Assembly (NCBI RefSeq): GCF_022867885.1
Contig: NZ_JALIFP010000019.1
Coordinates: 1-64,000 of the forward strand
DNA length: 64,000 nt
Source: Lederbergia sp. NSJ-179
GTDB taxonomy: Bacteria > Bacillota > Bacilli > Bacillales > Bacillaceae_C
Direction of reading: 5' to 3'
In this document: positions 8,163 to 15,656 of the stretch, in pieces
Layout of the letters: each line of letters opens with the position of its first letter
Position numbering within the stretch: the first letter of the stretch is position 1
The notes under the pieces: generated by a model
The model's input: the letters and a program-made list of their open reading frames with translations, nothing else
The model's database searches: none
What the model was told of the DNA's origin: nothing
Made by a program: the position numbers and the translations under genes

Positions 8163-8720
8163 TTGAAATTTGTTTTATTATTTGGCCCCCAAGCTGTCGG
8201 GAAGATGACAGTAGGGCAAGAGTTAGCAAAGATCACTGAGTTAAAACTATTCCATAATCATATGACCATTGATTTACTCGAACCTTTTTTTGGATTTACT
8301 GCAGAGATGTGGAGATTATCGACCTTATTCCGTGAAGAGGTTTTTAAAACATTTTCCCAAAGTGATCAGTATGGCATGATCTTTACATTTGTATGGGCTT
8401 TCAATAAAATAGGGGATTGGGAATTTGTTGAGAAAATCTGCAATATCTTTCGTTCTGAAGGTGCTGAAATATACTTCGTTGAGCTAGAAGCAGATGTGGA
8501 AGAAAGGCTCAAACGTAATCAAACACCGAATCGGCTCGAACAAAAGCCAACAAAACGAAATATCAAACAGTCTGAAGAACACTTATTGAGTAGTATGGAC
8601 ACGCTTCGGTTAAATTCAGAAGATGGAGAAATAAAAGAAGAACATTATTTACGAATCGATAATACAGAACTAAGTGCTGTAGAAGTAGCTAGGATGATTA
8701 AAAATCGATTTCGCTTATAA
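8163..8720 (+). CDS. Small P-loop kinase-like protein (intact copy)
   Basis: 185 residues from TTG 8163, which follows TAGGAGTGAG; a GTG at 8154 is part of that ribosome-binding site. The N-terminus has a Walker A loop (FVLLFGPQAVGKMTVGQEL), then HNHMTIDLLEPF. A basic region (ERLKRNQTPNRLEQKPTKRN) resembles the lid of shikimate-kinase-like or adenylate-kinase-like phosphotransferases. The substrate is unknown. A truncated relative lies at 5389-5771, so the gene was duplicated locally and one copy has decayed. Confidence 0.65.
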   Translation: MKFVLLFGPQAVGKMTVGQELAKITELKLFHNHMTIDLLEPFFGFTAEMWRLSTLFREEVFKTFSQSDQYGMIFTFVWAFNKIGDWEFVEKICNIFRSEGAEIYFVELEADVEERLKRNQTPNRLEQKPTKRNIKQSEEHLLSSMDTLRLNSEDGEIKEEHYLRIDNTELSAVEVARMIKNRFRL

Positions 8721-8962
8721 GTCGATACTCCTAAATAAAAATGGGTGCTTTTTAAACAGGCAAATTAAAACGTATGAAAATATGGATGTTGACATGAATA
8801 GGGACGCCGGTAAAGATTGATTAAATTCGTTCTTTCACTTGTTGTTGGGGGAGGTTTCGTGAGTTAATAAGGATGTCGGACCGATAGAATTTCGGAAAGG
8901 AGGCTGAATGAACAGTGAACACAAAATATGAGGTGATTTCCGCTTAGCGGAAATCCAAAACG
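8721..8962. other. Intergenic region, no gene seen
   Basis: AT-rich DNA between convergent genes. It contains a GGAAAGGAGGCTGAATGAAC that looks like a ribosome-binding site and start, but the frame closes after a few codons. A 9-bp hairpin (GATTTCCGC/GCGGAAATC) lies at 8934-8954 just before the terminator. Confidence 0.4.
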
Positions 8963-8992
8963 AAGGGGCCGCATTTTCTGTGGCCCCTTTAA
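8963..8992. terminator. Bidirectional terminator between convergent genes
   Basis: AAGGGGCC at 8963 pairs with GGCCCCTT at 8982, with a short T run after it on the plus strand and CGTTTTGG on the minus strand. It separates the kinase gene from the UMP kinase paralogue that points at it. Confidence 0.6.
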
Positions 8993-9105
8993 CAGAAATA
9001 AAGCTCGGATTGGCAATACAAAGGCACTGGCCTGTAGCCTTTTGGATTGTCTGGAAACTGTTTTTTCATCATTTGAAACGACTAACGGGGTTACTTTAAT
9101 AAATT

Positions 9106-9846
9106 CTATTCTTCCATGAACAATGTTTTGCCTTTGCTAATTAAAGTTCCTATCTGTTCACCTGAAGACAGTCTCCCCATTAATCCTGACTCATTAAAAT
9201 CAAATATATGAACGGGTAAGTCAAAGTCTCTCGCAAGCAAGAGTGCCGATTGGTCCATCACTTTAATATTATTCTGAATGACATCATTGTAGTTCAATTG
9301 TTTATACATTCTAGCATTTCGATCAATATTTGGGTCCGAGGTGTAAACCCCATTTATGCCTTGTTTCGCTACAAAAAGGGCATCACAATTCATTTCAACT
9401 GCACGCTGAACGCTTGGATAATCTGTTGTAACAAAGGGTTGGCCATTTCCCCCTCCGAAAACTACGATATACCCTTTGTCTAGATGGTGCATTGCCTTCA
9501 ATCGTATATAAGGTTCTGCTACGGATGGAACAGGAACAGATGTCATCACTCGTACTTCTTTTTTAGTCTTGGCTTTTAATACGCCTCTAAGCATTAAGCT
9601 ATTTATAATCGTGCCTAACGTGCCAATATTATCAGCTTCCACTCGATCGATGCCCCGTTGACTAGCCAAGTGACCACGGAAAATATTTCCTCCTCCAACA
9701 ACTACAGAAACCTCAACATCCATTTCTGTTAACGAAATAATCTCATTCGTAATGTGTTCTAAAGTATCCATGCCAAAACTTTCACCGTCTTTGCTTGCTA
9801 AAGCACCTCCGCTTAATTTTATTAACACTCTTTTGTACTTAACCAT
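9106..9846 (-). CDS. pyrH: UMP kinase paralogue (orphan PyrH)
   Basis: 246 residues with the amino-acid-kinase fold of PyrH: YKRVLIKLSGGALA at the N-terminus (phosphate-binding KLSG), VVVGGGNIFRG, VAEPYIR and GINGVYTSDPNID. UMP kinase makes UDP from UMP. The essential bacterial pyrH normally sits between tsf and frr; this copy is alone, and several sites differ from the usual bacterial enzyme, for example FGGGNGQPFVTTDY where FAAGTGNPYFSTDT is usual and DNIGTLGTIINSL where DYMGMLATVMNSL is usual. Expression seems controlled by a leader ORF and terminator immediately upstream. It is probably a divergent second UMP kinase or a kinase for a related substrate. Confidence 0.75.
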   Translation of the reverse strand: MVKYKRVLIKLSGGALASKDGESFGMDTLEHITNEIISLTEMDVEVSVVVGGGNIFRGHLASQRGIDRVEADNIGTLGTIINSLMLRGVLKAKTKKEVRVMTSVPVPSVAEPYIRLKAMHHLDKGYIVVFGGGNGQPFVTTDYPSVQRAVEMNCDALFVAKQGINGVYTSDPNIDRNARMYKQLNYNDVIQNNIKVMDQSALLLARDFDLPVHIFDFNESGLMGRLSSGEQIGTLISKGKTLFMEE

Positions 9847-9861
9847 TTTTCATTCCTCCCA

Positions 9862-9900
9862 GAAAAAAATAAAGGAGCCAAAGTTAAATACTTTGGCTCC
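9862..9900 (-). terminator. Attenuator terminator in the pyrH-paralogue leader
   Basis: On the minus strand GGAGCCAAAGT pairs with ACTTTGGCTCC (9874-9884 and 9890-9900) and is followed at once by TTTATTTTTTT. It lies between the promoter and the ribosome-binding site of the UMP kinase paralogue, so it should stop transcription before the gene unless disrupted. A competing pairing exists: CTCCAG (minus strand of 9930-9935) can pair with CTGGAG (minus strand of 9897-9902), which overlaps the terminator stem. Confidence 0.8.
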
Positions 9901-9955
9901 AGATAGAAAATAAATATAAAGGAGTGGGCTGGAGAAATGTCTTATTTGTAATCAT
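9884..9955 (-). CDS. Putative 23-residue leader peptide of the attenuator
   Basis: On the minus strand AAGGAGTGAAGCTA precedes an ATG (9953-9955) opening a 23-codon frame, starting MITNKTFLQP and ending FSIWSQSI, whose stop codon lies in the loop of the terminator hairpin. A ribosome on its last codons would cover the left terminator arm. The leader's own ribosome-binding region GGAGTG can pair with CACTCC inside the ORF. This layout, leader ORF with alternative stems ending in a terminator, is that of ribosome-mediated attenuation. The sequence has no run of a single amino acid, so sensing of a drug or of general translation state is more likely than of one amino acid (inference). Confidence 0.65.
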   Translation of the reverse strand: MITNKTFLQPTPLYLFSIWSQSI

Positions 9956-9971
9956 TAGCTTCACTCCTTCT

Positions 9972-10000
9972 ATAATAGTAATGGTATAGCAGAAATACAA
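9972..10000 (-). promoter_or_regulatory. Promoter of the leader and pyrH paralogue
   Basis: On the minus strand TTGTAT (9995-10000), a 17-bp spacer and TATTAT (9972-9977). The start would be at about 9965-9969, so the leader ribosome-binding site would lie at the very 5' end of the RNA. Confidence 0.5.
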
Positions 10001-10001
10001 T

Positions 10002-10020
10002 TTGTTATATTTTATAACAA
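10002..10020. promoter_or_regulatory. Perfect inverted repeat next to the -35 box
   Basis: TTGTTATA, three bases, TATAACAA. It abuts the proposed -35 hexamer of the leader promoter and could be a dimeric operator. The regulator is unknown. Confidence 0.4.
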
Positions 10021-10327
10021 TCATTAAGTGCATTCAAGGAAATGATTAAAATCCGTCTAAAACCATCATGATTGCTTGAGTGGAGTTTCTTACCTTTAAT
10101 TCAATCCTGCCAAGATGAAGGAACATGATCCGTCGGTGAGATGATTCGAAAGGGTAAAAATAATCACTAGGAATTATTTGCTGCAGTTGTTAGCTGATAA
10201 AAAAGTAAAAGAAGCCTTTAGAAGCACATTCTAAATAAAATTCCTGTATAGTAGAAAGAAAGATTATTCATGTTCCAGAGTAGTAGGACATTGATAGGTG
10301 TAGTTGAAAGAAGGGTTACTATTTTAT
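10021..10327. other. Intergenic region between divergent genes
   Basis: About 300 bp. A TATAGT near 10255 may be the -10 box for the AbrB-family gene, with no good -35. Nothing else was recognised. Confidence 0.4.
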
Positions 10328-11434
10328 ATGCAATTTAAAAAAATGATTTTTACGTTTTTGATAGCCGCAATTGGCGGTGGGGTATTTCAGTTCCTACATA
10401 TCCCTGTTCCGTGGTTATTGGGGCCGATGATTTCCGTATTATTGGCCATTAATCTCTTACATTGGCAATTGGTGTGGCCCAATTCGATTCGAAATTCGGG
10501 TATGATCATTGTGGGCTATACGATTGGCTTGTCGATGACTTCGTCTGCACTACACGAAATGGGGCGTCAAATTCCTTATATGCTGTTGATGACGGTGTTA
10601 TTGCTATTGTTTTGTTCGGTTATTGCCTATGTTGTCTCTAAAATCTCCAATAGTGATTATCAAACAGCCTTATTAGCGAGTATACCAGGCGGGCTTTCAC
10701 AAGTTTTAATCTTGGCGGAAGAAACAAAGGGGATCAATCTTGGGGTTGTGACGATGACTCAGGTGATACGCCTGCTGATGATTATTGTCGCAACACCCTT
10801 GATTGTGATGCTGCCGATTTTTCGTGAAGCGGGAGGGAGCGAACAGGAGGCTATTGATTTACCTGCCGCCACATCCGTAAGTTGGGCCCACTTATTTCCG
10901 AATCTACTTTTATTTGCGATTGTTTGTGTAGGTATGGCCTTCATCTGTATCAAAATCAAAATGCCGACTGCTTATTTAATTGGACCGGCGATTGGCACGG
11001 CGGTTCTACAAGCTTTTGGCATGGAGGGTCCCCTTTTGCCTTCAGCCCTGATTAATCTAGCGCAGCTGATGATTGGAACTTATGTTGGGCTACTGCTTCG
11101 GCCGAATGACATGCCTCATAAATTCAAAAGCTTATGCATTGCCATCGGAAGTGGGCTCATGCTCGTCATCGGCGGGATTGGCTTGGGATGGTTGTTAACG
11201 ATCATTCAACCTGTTTCAAAGGCCACCGGTTTGTTAAGCTTGGCGCCAGGTGGCATGGACCAGATGGGGATCATTGCACACGCCATTCACGCCGATTTAT
11301 ACATCGTTTCAGGCTATCAGCTCTTCCGTACCTTTTTTATCTTTTTCGCTGTGCCTCCTTTTGTAAAATGGTTGTTTAAGAGAATGGATCGGCGTAAAGC
11401 GGATGAAGAATCGGTGTTAATACGAAGAAATTGA
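10328..11434 (+). CDS. AbrB-family (PF05145-type) integral membrane protein
   Basis: 368 residues starting at ATG 10328, after AAGGGT; the TTG at 10304 has no ribosome-binding site. About ten membrane segments form two similar halves. Each half carries the family signature: IPVPWLLGPMIS near residue 25 with ASIPGGLSQVLI around 120, and MPTAYLIGPAIG with LAPGGMDQMGIIA in the second half. The family, named after AbrB of Pseudomonas and once called putative ammonia monooxygenase, is a group of membrane proteins of uncertain transport role. It is not the DNA-binding AbrB of Bacillus. A short tandem repeat overlaps its stop codon. Confidence 0.75.
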   Translation: MQFKKMIFTFLIAAIGGGVFQFLHIPVPWLLGPMISVLLAINLLHWQLVWPNSIRNSGMIIVGYTIGLSMTSSALHEMGRQIPYMLLMTVLLLLFCSVIAYVVSKISNSDYQTALLASIPGGLSQVLILAEETKGINLGVVTMTQVIRLLMIIVATPLIVMLPIFREAGGSEQEAIDLPAATSVSWAHLFPNLLLFAIVCVGMAFICIKIKMPTAYLIGPAIGTAVLQAFGMEGPLLPSALINLAQLMIGTYVGLLLRPNDMPHKFKSLCIAIGSGLMLVIGGIGLGWLLTIIQPVSKATGLLSLAPGGMDQMGIIAHAIHADLYIVSGYQLFRTFFIFFAVPPFVKWLFKRMDRRKADEESVLIRRN

Positions 11435-11480
11435 AATTAAAACGAAGAAATAGAGATTAACCCGAAGAAATTAAAATGAG
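11423..11480 (+). repeat. Three-unit 20-bp tandem repeat overlapping a stop codon
   Basis: CGAAGAAAT recurs at 11423, 11443 and 11463, with AT-rich bases between. The first unit includes the end of the AbrB-family reading frame (ACGAAGAAATTGA), so the repeat supplies its last codons and stop. Confidence 0.6.
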
Positions 11481-11535
11481 TGCAAAGAACCCAATCCACC
11501 TAAGGCAAAAAATCAATTCTAAAGGAGGCAAAGCC

Positions 11536-11730
11536 ATGCGGTTATTTCATATGAGTGAAACGAGTCATGTTCCACTCCATAAATGGATCGTATCCGATTT
11601 GTTTGCGGAACTATTTAAAAGGAATGTGGAATTGCGTTTGGTCGATAACTTATGGGAGATGGGCGAAAAGGTTCAAACGACGACTTTTTATTGGTCATTA
11701 TGTAGAATGCGATTTGCCCAGCCGAAATAG
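11536..11730 (+). pseudogene. Internally deleted remnant, possibly DUF6886-like
   Basis: A frame of 64 codons starts at ATG 11536 after AAAGGAGGCAAAGCC. The first residues (MRLFHMSETSHV) look like the N-terminus of a family of about 160-170 residues that begins MRLFHVSE, and the rest (DLFAELFKRNVELRLVDNLW, then WSLCRMRFAQPK) looks like the C-terminus of that family. The roughly 100 residues expected between them are missing. I read it as an in-frame internal deletion. The family assignment is from memory and uncertain; a genuine small protein is the alternative. Confidence 0.45.
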
Positions 11731-11878
11731 GGGAAGAAAGTGACCGGTTTCGCATATTCCTTCCATGGGAAAGGAACGGGTATGTCCCAACTCTAAGTAT
11801 TAGGGGAATTGGAGTTATAGATGAATGAAAATCCGTGCTGATTGAAATGATTCAGTCTGTTTTCGTTCAAAACCCAAC

Positions 11879-11907
11879 TTGCATTTGATTTTCAAAAGTA
11901 TTACAAT
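11879..11907 (+). promoter_or_regulatory. Sigma-A promoter of the T-box/metRS transcript
   Basis: TTGCAT at 11879-11884, a 17-bp spacer and TACAAT at 11902-11907, just upstream of the T-box leader. Confidence 0.65.
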
Positions 11908-11924
11908 AACCTTCATAAATAAAA

Positions 11925-12194
11925 GCTTTGAGAAGGAAAAGTAAAAAGGGCAGTGTTTGCTAGAGAGCTTCTGATGGTGGAAATGAAGTAAATGAACCCT
12001 TTTGAAAATGACCTTTGAGCTTCGTACCGAAAGCGTTTCGCAAGTAGGCTGCGACGAGAATGGCACTCGTTACAACGGCAGCAGTATCCCGGTAAGGCGT
12101 ACTGAGTGAGGCAAATAGTGTGAGCTGTTTGTGAATATAGGTGGTAACACGAGTGCAATCGTCCTAATCGTAGTGATTAGGGCGTTTTTTATTG
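11925..12194 (+). promoter_or_regulatory. T-box riboswitch, Met specifier
   Basis: The leader holds the T-box parts in order: a stem I region with CTAGAGAGCTTCTGATGGTGG, a specifier-loop candidate GAAAATGACC with codon ATG (12008-12010), the conserved T-box AGGTGGTAACACGAG at 12139-12153, and a terminator (stem 12161-12169/12175-12183, then TTTTTT). Uncharged tRNA-Met should bind the specifier and the T-box bulge, favour antitermination and raise expression of the methionyl-tRNA synthetase. The methionine specifier agrees with the gene 27 bp downstream. Confidence 0.92.
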
Positions 12195-12220
12195 ACCAAA
12201 AAAATTAGGAGGAATGGAAC

Positions 12221-13861
12221 ATGACGGTATTGATTGGTGGGGCATGGCCCTATGCGAATGGCTCCTTACATTTAGGGCATATCGCCGCTTTACTTCCCGG
12301 CGATATCTTAGCTAGGTACTATCGACAAAAAGGGGAAAAGGTTCTGTATGTTTCAGGAAGTGATTGTAATGGCACACCGATTTCGATTCGGGCCAATCAG
12401 GAAAATACAACGATAGAAGAAATCGCCAACCATTTTCATAGGGAATTTGTAGAATGCTTTCAAAAGCTTGGCTTTACGTACGATTTGTATACTCGAACAG
12501 ACGCGACACATCATCATCAATCTGTTCAGGAAATATTTTTAAAGCTCCTTGAAAACGGCTATCTTTATAAAAAATCAATTGAGCAGGCTTATTGTGAGAC
12601 GGATCAACAATTTTTGCCGGATCGTTTTGTTGAGGGGGTTTGTCCGAATTGCGGGGCTAAAGCAAGAGGGGATCAATGTGATAATTGTTCGACGCTATTA
12701 GATCCACTTGTTTTAATCGATAAGCGTTGTAAAATTTGCGGAAACGAACCTATTATTAAAGAAACCGAGCATTTTTATTTTTCGTTTAGTCAATTTCAAC
12801 AAGCCTTGGAAGCGTGGGTCAATCAAGCGAAACAGCATAATAGCTGGCGTGAAAATGCGATAGATTTAACGGAGAGATATTTAAAGGAAGGCGTACCTGA
12901 CCGTGCCGTTACGCGAGATTTGCCCAATGGAGTCGCTGTTCCAATAGCCGGTTTTGAAAATAAAAAGATTTATGTTTGGATTGAGGCTGTTGCAGGGTAT
13001 TTAACCGCAAGCATGGAATGGGCAAAACAGCATGGTGAACAAATAGAAGAGTGGTGGAAGGAAGACACCATTGCTTATTATGTTCATGGGAAGGATAATA
13101 TCCCTTTTCACACGGTGATTTGGCCATCCATTCTTTTAGGATTGCGGCAATCTCCTTTACCTACGCATATTATCTCGAATGAGTATTTAACATTGGAGAA
13201 ACGGAAGCTATCGACAAGTCAAAATTGGGCTGTATGGGCGCCGTATATTTTGTCACGCTATGACTCAGATTCGATTCGCTATTTTTTAACAATCAATGCC
13301 CCTGAGAATCGTGATACCGATTTTTCGTGGAGAGAATTTATCTATAGTCATAATGGTGAATTGCTCGGAGCATATGGAAATTTTATCAATCGTACGCTGA
13401 AATTTCTGGAAAAGTTTTTTGAAAATAGGGTTCCAAAAGGAGAGGTGAATGAAGCCATTCAGAAGGTTACAGAGGACCTATATGAAAGGGTTGGCGAGCA
13501 AATAGAAGCGGGGCATTTTAAACAGGCATTAGAGGATATTTTTAATTATATTCGTCAGGCCAATAAGTATTTTGATCAGGAGCAGCCTTGGCTTCAAGTG
13601 AAGCAGGATAAATTCTCTGCATCGACTACTATGGCCACATGTATGTATATCATTTGCAATCTTGCTCAGCTTTTACACCCGTTTTTACCGTTTTCCGCTG
13701 AGAAAATCCGCCAAATGCTACAACTGGAACAAAGCGAATGGCGTGCTCAGCGTGATTTACCTAAGCGGATCCTGTTTATCGAGCCTTTATTTGAGCGTTT
13801 GGATGAGGGATTAATAGATGAAGAATATGACCGTTTAATGCAAGCTTCAAAAGGATCTTAA
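12221..13861 (+). CDS. metG: Methionyl-tRNA synthetase, short second-type form
   Basis: 546 residues from ATG 12221 (AGGAGGAATGGAAC). It is a class I synthetase with a HIGH-type motif (SLHLGH, residues 15-20), a connective domain with CPNCG, CDNC and CKICG zinc knuckles, and KLSTS (329-333) in place of the usual KMSKS. The C-terminal helical anticodon domain is present, but the EMAP-like tRNA-binding domain found in the roughly 660-residue Bacillus MetS is not. It charges tRNA-Met. The zinc knuckles and altered KMSKS suggest a second-type MetRS paralogue; such forms are known to resist some MetRS inhibitors. T-box control makes it inducible by methionyl-tRNA shortage. Confidence 0.93.
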   Translation: MTVLIGGAWPYANGSLHLGHIAALLPGDILARYYRQKGEKVLYVSGSDCNGTPISIRANQENTTIEEIANHFHREFVECFQKLGFTYDLYTRTDATHHHQSVQEIFLKLLENGYLYKKSIEQAYCETDQQFLPDRFVEGVCPNCGAKARGDQCDNCSTLLDPLVLIDKRCKICGNEPIIKETEHFYFSFSQFQQALEAWVNQAKQHNSWRENAIDLTERYLKEGVPDRAVTRDLPNGVAVPIAGFENKKIYVWIEAVAGYLTASMEWAKQHGEQIEEWWKEDTIAYYVHGKDNIPFHTVIWPSILLGLRQSPLPTHIISNEYLTLEKRKLSTSQNWAVWAPYILSRYDSDSIRYFLTINAPENRDTDFSWREFIYSHNGELLGAYGNFINRTLKFLEKFFENRVPKGEVNEAIQKVTEDLYERVGEQIEAGHFKQALEDIFNYIRQANKYFDQEQPWLQVKQDKFSASTTMATCMYIICNLAQLLHPFLPFSAEKIRQMLQLEQSEWRAQRDLPKRILFIEPLFERLDEGLIDEEYDRLMQASKGS

Positions 13862-14036
13862 AAGCTTTCATCAGCTAAGTTGGCAAAAAGATGTAGAAAA
13901 CATATCAAGCCTGTTCTGTTAAAATGAACAGACCAAAGCCTGCAGGGGGATCTGGAAAATTCCCGTTTGGCAGACATATTCCTGCTTTTCGCTCGATATT
14001 CTTATATATAAGGGGAAAATTGGGAGGGGAATATAA

Positions 14037-14837
14037 ATGGCGACGGATTTTCAAAGTGCGGCTCGATTTGAACATCGTTTTTGGCTGCGAGTTCTTGGGG
14101 AACACGCTCAGTTTCTGCATGATACGCTAGCACCTAATGAAAAAGAAGATATCAAAAAAGCGAATGAATTTATTCAGATCTTTGAGCAACTGCTTAGTCA
14201 GGTGAATACGGCTGATTTGGTTCAATTAAGTAGGAAAGCTGATGAAGAAGCGCAAAAAATTCGAGCGTTTAAATTAACCATCATTGAAAGGCAATTAGTA
14301 GGGGGGATCACGATTAATCTGACCCCAAGCTTTATTAATCATATGGTCAATGAGGTGGAAGAGTATCTTCGTGTATTAGAGTACTTAAAAAAGTCGGAAG
14401 TTCCACCTATCTTTCATGAATTGCATCATCATTTAGTCTGGCTATTGGATGCAGCGGGGCATGCTGGAGCGATTTCCGGAAATCTTGACCGCATAGAAAA
14501 ACGAGTAAAGGAAAAAAGCGACCTTTATACGAAGCATTTTGAAGAATTTTATCTAAAAGCAGTGGAAATGGCTAGCTTTTTGAAAACGAATCTTTCATCC
14601 TTCCCTGCCCTAGATAGAATGAATACAGATGTTTCGCTTGAAATGAAATTGTTTATGGGCTTTTTAGAAGAATTAGAGGAAATGGGATTAAGCAAAGAGG
14701 CACTCGGTTCTTTTTCGGCTTTAATGGCTGATCATATGTATAGAGAAGAATGCTATTACCTTATCAAAGTGGCGGAAGCAACCAATCAGCCTGCACCAGA
14801 CTGTGATCCTGGGAAACCATTTGTTCAGGGTAAATAA
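14037..14837 (+). CDS. DUF2935 family protein
   Basis: 266 residues from ATG 14037 after GGGAGGGGAATATAA. It is all-helical with two related halves. The first has FEHRFWLRVLGEHAQFLHDTL and the second HHHLVWLLDAAGHAGAISGNLD, each with an E/H...H pattern that fits the metal-binding four-helix bundles of DUF2935 proteins of Bacillus and Clostridium. The biochemical role is unknown. It follows the MetRS by 175 bp and has its own region with TTGGCA/TATCAA as a weak promoter candidate at 13880. Confidence 0.85.
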   Translation: MATDFQSAARFEHRFWLRVLGEHAQFLHDTLAPNEKEDIKKANEFIQIFEQLLSQVNTADLVQLSRKADEEAQKIRAFKLTIIERQLVGGITINLTPSFINHMVNEVEEYLRVLEYLKKSEVPPIFHELHHHLVWLLDAAGHAGAISGNLDRIEKRVKEKSDLYTKHFEEFYLKAVEMASFLKTNLSSFPALDRMNTDVSLEMKLFMGFLEELEEMGLSKEALGSFSALMADHMYREECYYLIKVAEATNQPAPDCDPGKPFVQGK

Positions 14838-14868
14838 GCCCATTCGAGACTGATTTCATACCGCAAGC

Positions 14869-15156
14869 GTGTATGATGAACTTGATCCTATTATGGAAGG
14901 ATTAATGACGAAACCAAGTAATCAGGAATGGCTTGCTCATGCTGGGCAAAAGGGTGGATCCACTGCATTTGTACTGACGATGTCCATGTATGCGACAGAT
15001 AAGGAAGGGAATCAGACGGAATTAGCCTTTTTTGCCAATGATTTAAGCACAATCGAGCAGGCTAAGCTATCTAAAAACATCAATGCTTTTCAGTTAAAGT
15101 TCCTTACAGATGAGAAATTCCGGGAACAAGTAAAAAAGGAATTGTCATCGCTATAG
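14869..15156 (+). pseudogene. C-terminal remnant of a serine hydrolase (class A beta-lactamase-like)
   Basis: 95 codons with GTG 14869 as nominal start. The sequence (EWLAHAGQKGGSTAFVLTMS, then DKEGNQTELAFFANDLS and INAFQLKFLTDEKFR) matches the last strands and helix of Bacillus serine hydrolases related to class A beta-lactamases; GQKGGS corresponds to the KTG-type region. The catalytic SxxK and SxN motifs are absent and there is no ribosome-binding site. It is the 3' end of a gene whose 5' part was deleted against the DUF2935 gene. Confidence 0.65.
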
Positions 15157-15187
15157 AGTAGGCTTAGCCCTTATTCATAAAAAAAAG

Positions 15188-15227
15188 AAAATAGCTTCCC
15201 CACTCCTATAAAGTGAGGGCTATTTTT
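15188..15227. terminator. Bidirectional terminator
   Basis: AAAATAGC (15188) pairs with GCTATTTT (15219), with an inner CCACT/AGTG pairing. There are A and T runs on both sides. Confidence 0.7.
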
Positions 15228-15351
15228 GTATGGAAGAATTTACCCAAAGGATAAATTGGACGTTTTTTGCCGCCTATATGTTTCCTGAGTTCTCAGCAAT
15301 CTCTCTCTTTTCGCTAGAGCTCTTCAGTCCATACTGGTTGGTGTTCCTCGG
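15228..15351. other. Spacer between two terminators
   Basis: No gene recognised. A frame from ATG 15230 runs through into the 21-bp repeats but has no ribosome-binding site and reads the repeats as peptide, so it is taken as noncoding. Confidence 0.4.
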
Positions 15352-15385
15352 AAAAATCAGTGGGATGGCCCCCGCTGATTTTTTT
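15352..15385. terminator. Strong bidirectional terminator hairpin
   Basis: AAAAATCAG with GGG pairs across a short loop with CCCGCTGATTTTTTT. On the minus strand it would end a crcB transcript that has read through the 21-bp repeat array. Confidence 0.7.
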
Positions 15386-15439
15386 GCTCCATCCTCGAAG
15401 GATGACCATTCGACACCAAGCTTCCGAACTCCATATAAT

Positions 15440-15645
15440 AGATCAGCCATCCCACTGGAAAGTACAGCAATTGCCCCCGTAAGTTCAGCAATTCTACTAG
15501 AAAGATCAGCAATTGCCCCCGTAAGTTCAGCAATTCCACTAAAAAGATCAGCAATTGTGCCCGTAAGCTCAGCAATCCTACTAGAAAGATCAGCAATTGT
15601 GCCCTGAAGATCAGCAATTCTCTCCCAAACTTCGGCAACTGCTTT
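15440..15645. repeat. 21-bp tandem repeat, about 10 units
   Basis: TCAGCAATT recurs every 21 bp, alternating between two versions: one followed by GCCCCCGTAAG and one followed by CTACTAGAAAGA, giving a 42-bp higher-order unit. The first and last units are degenerate (GATCAGCCATCC, CTTCGGCAACTGC). Because 21 is divisible by three, both strands stay open in some frames, but neither looks like a real protein. It lies directly after the stop of the minus-strand crcB pair and before a terminator, that is, in its 3' untranslated region. Confidence 0.85.
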
Positions 15646-15656
15646 TTTCTAGAATT

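Noticed and set aside
9250-9483. Plus-strand ORF inside the UMP kinase paralogue
   Set aside because: It is antisense to a well-supported gene and has no family features.
10304-11434. DNA-binding AbrB transition-state regulator
   Set aside because: Only the family name is shared; the protein is a membrane protein with paired helices, not the small swapped-hairpin DNA-binding protein.
13880-14036. Operator dyad CTGTTC/GAACAG before the DUF2935 gene
   Set aside because: The six-base arms with nine-base spacing could occur by chance; no matching regulator is near.
15230-15607. 125-codon plus-strand ORF, and the antisense one, in the 21-bp array
   Set aside because: The peptides are the repeat translated (SAIxPVS-type heptads), without a ribosome-binding site, between two terminators.
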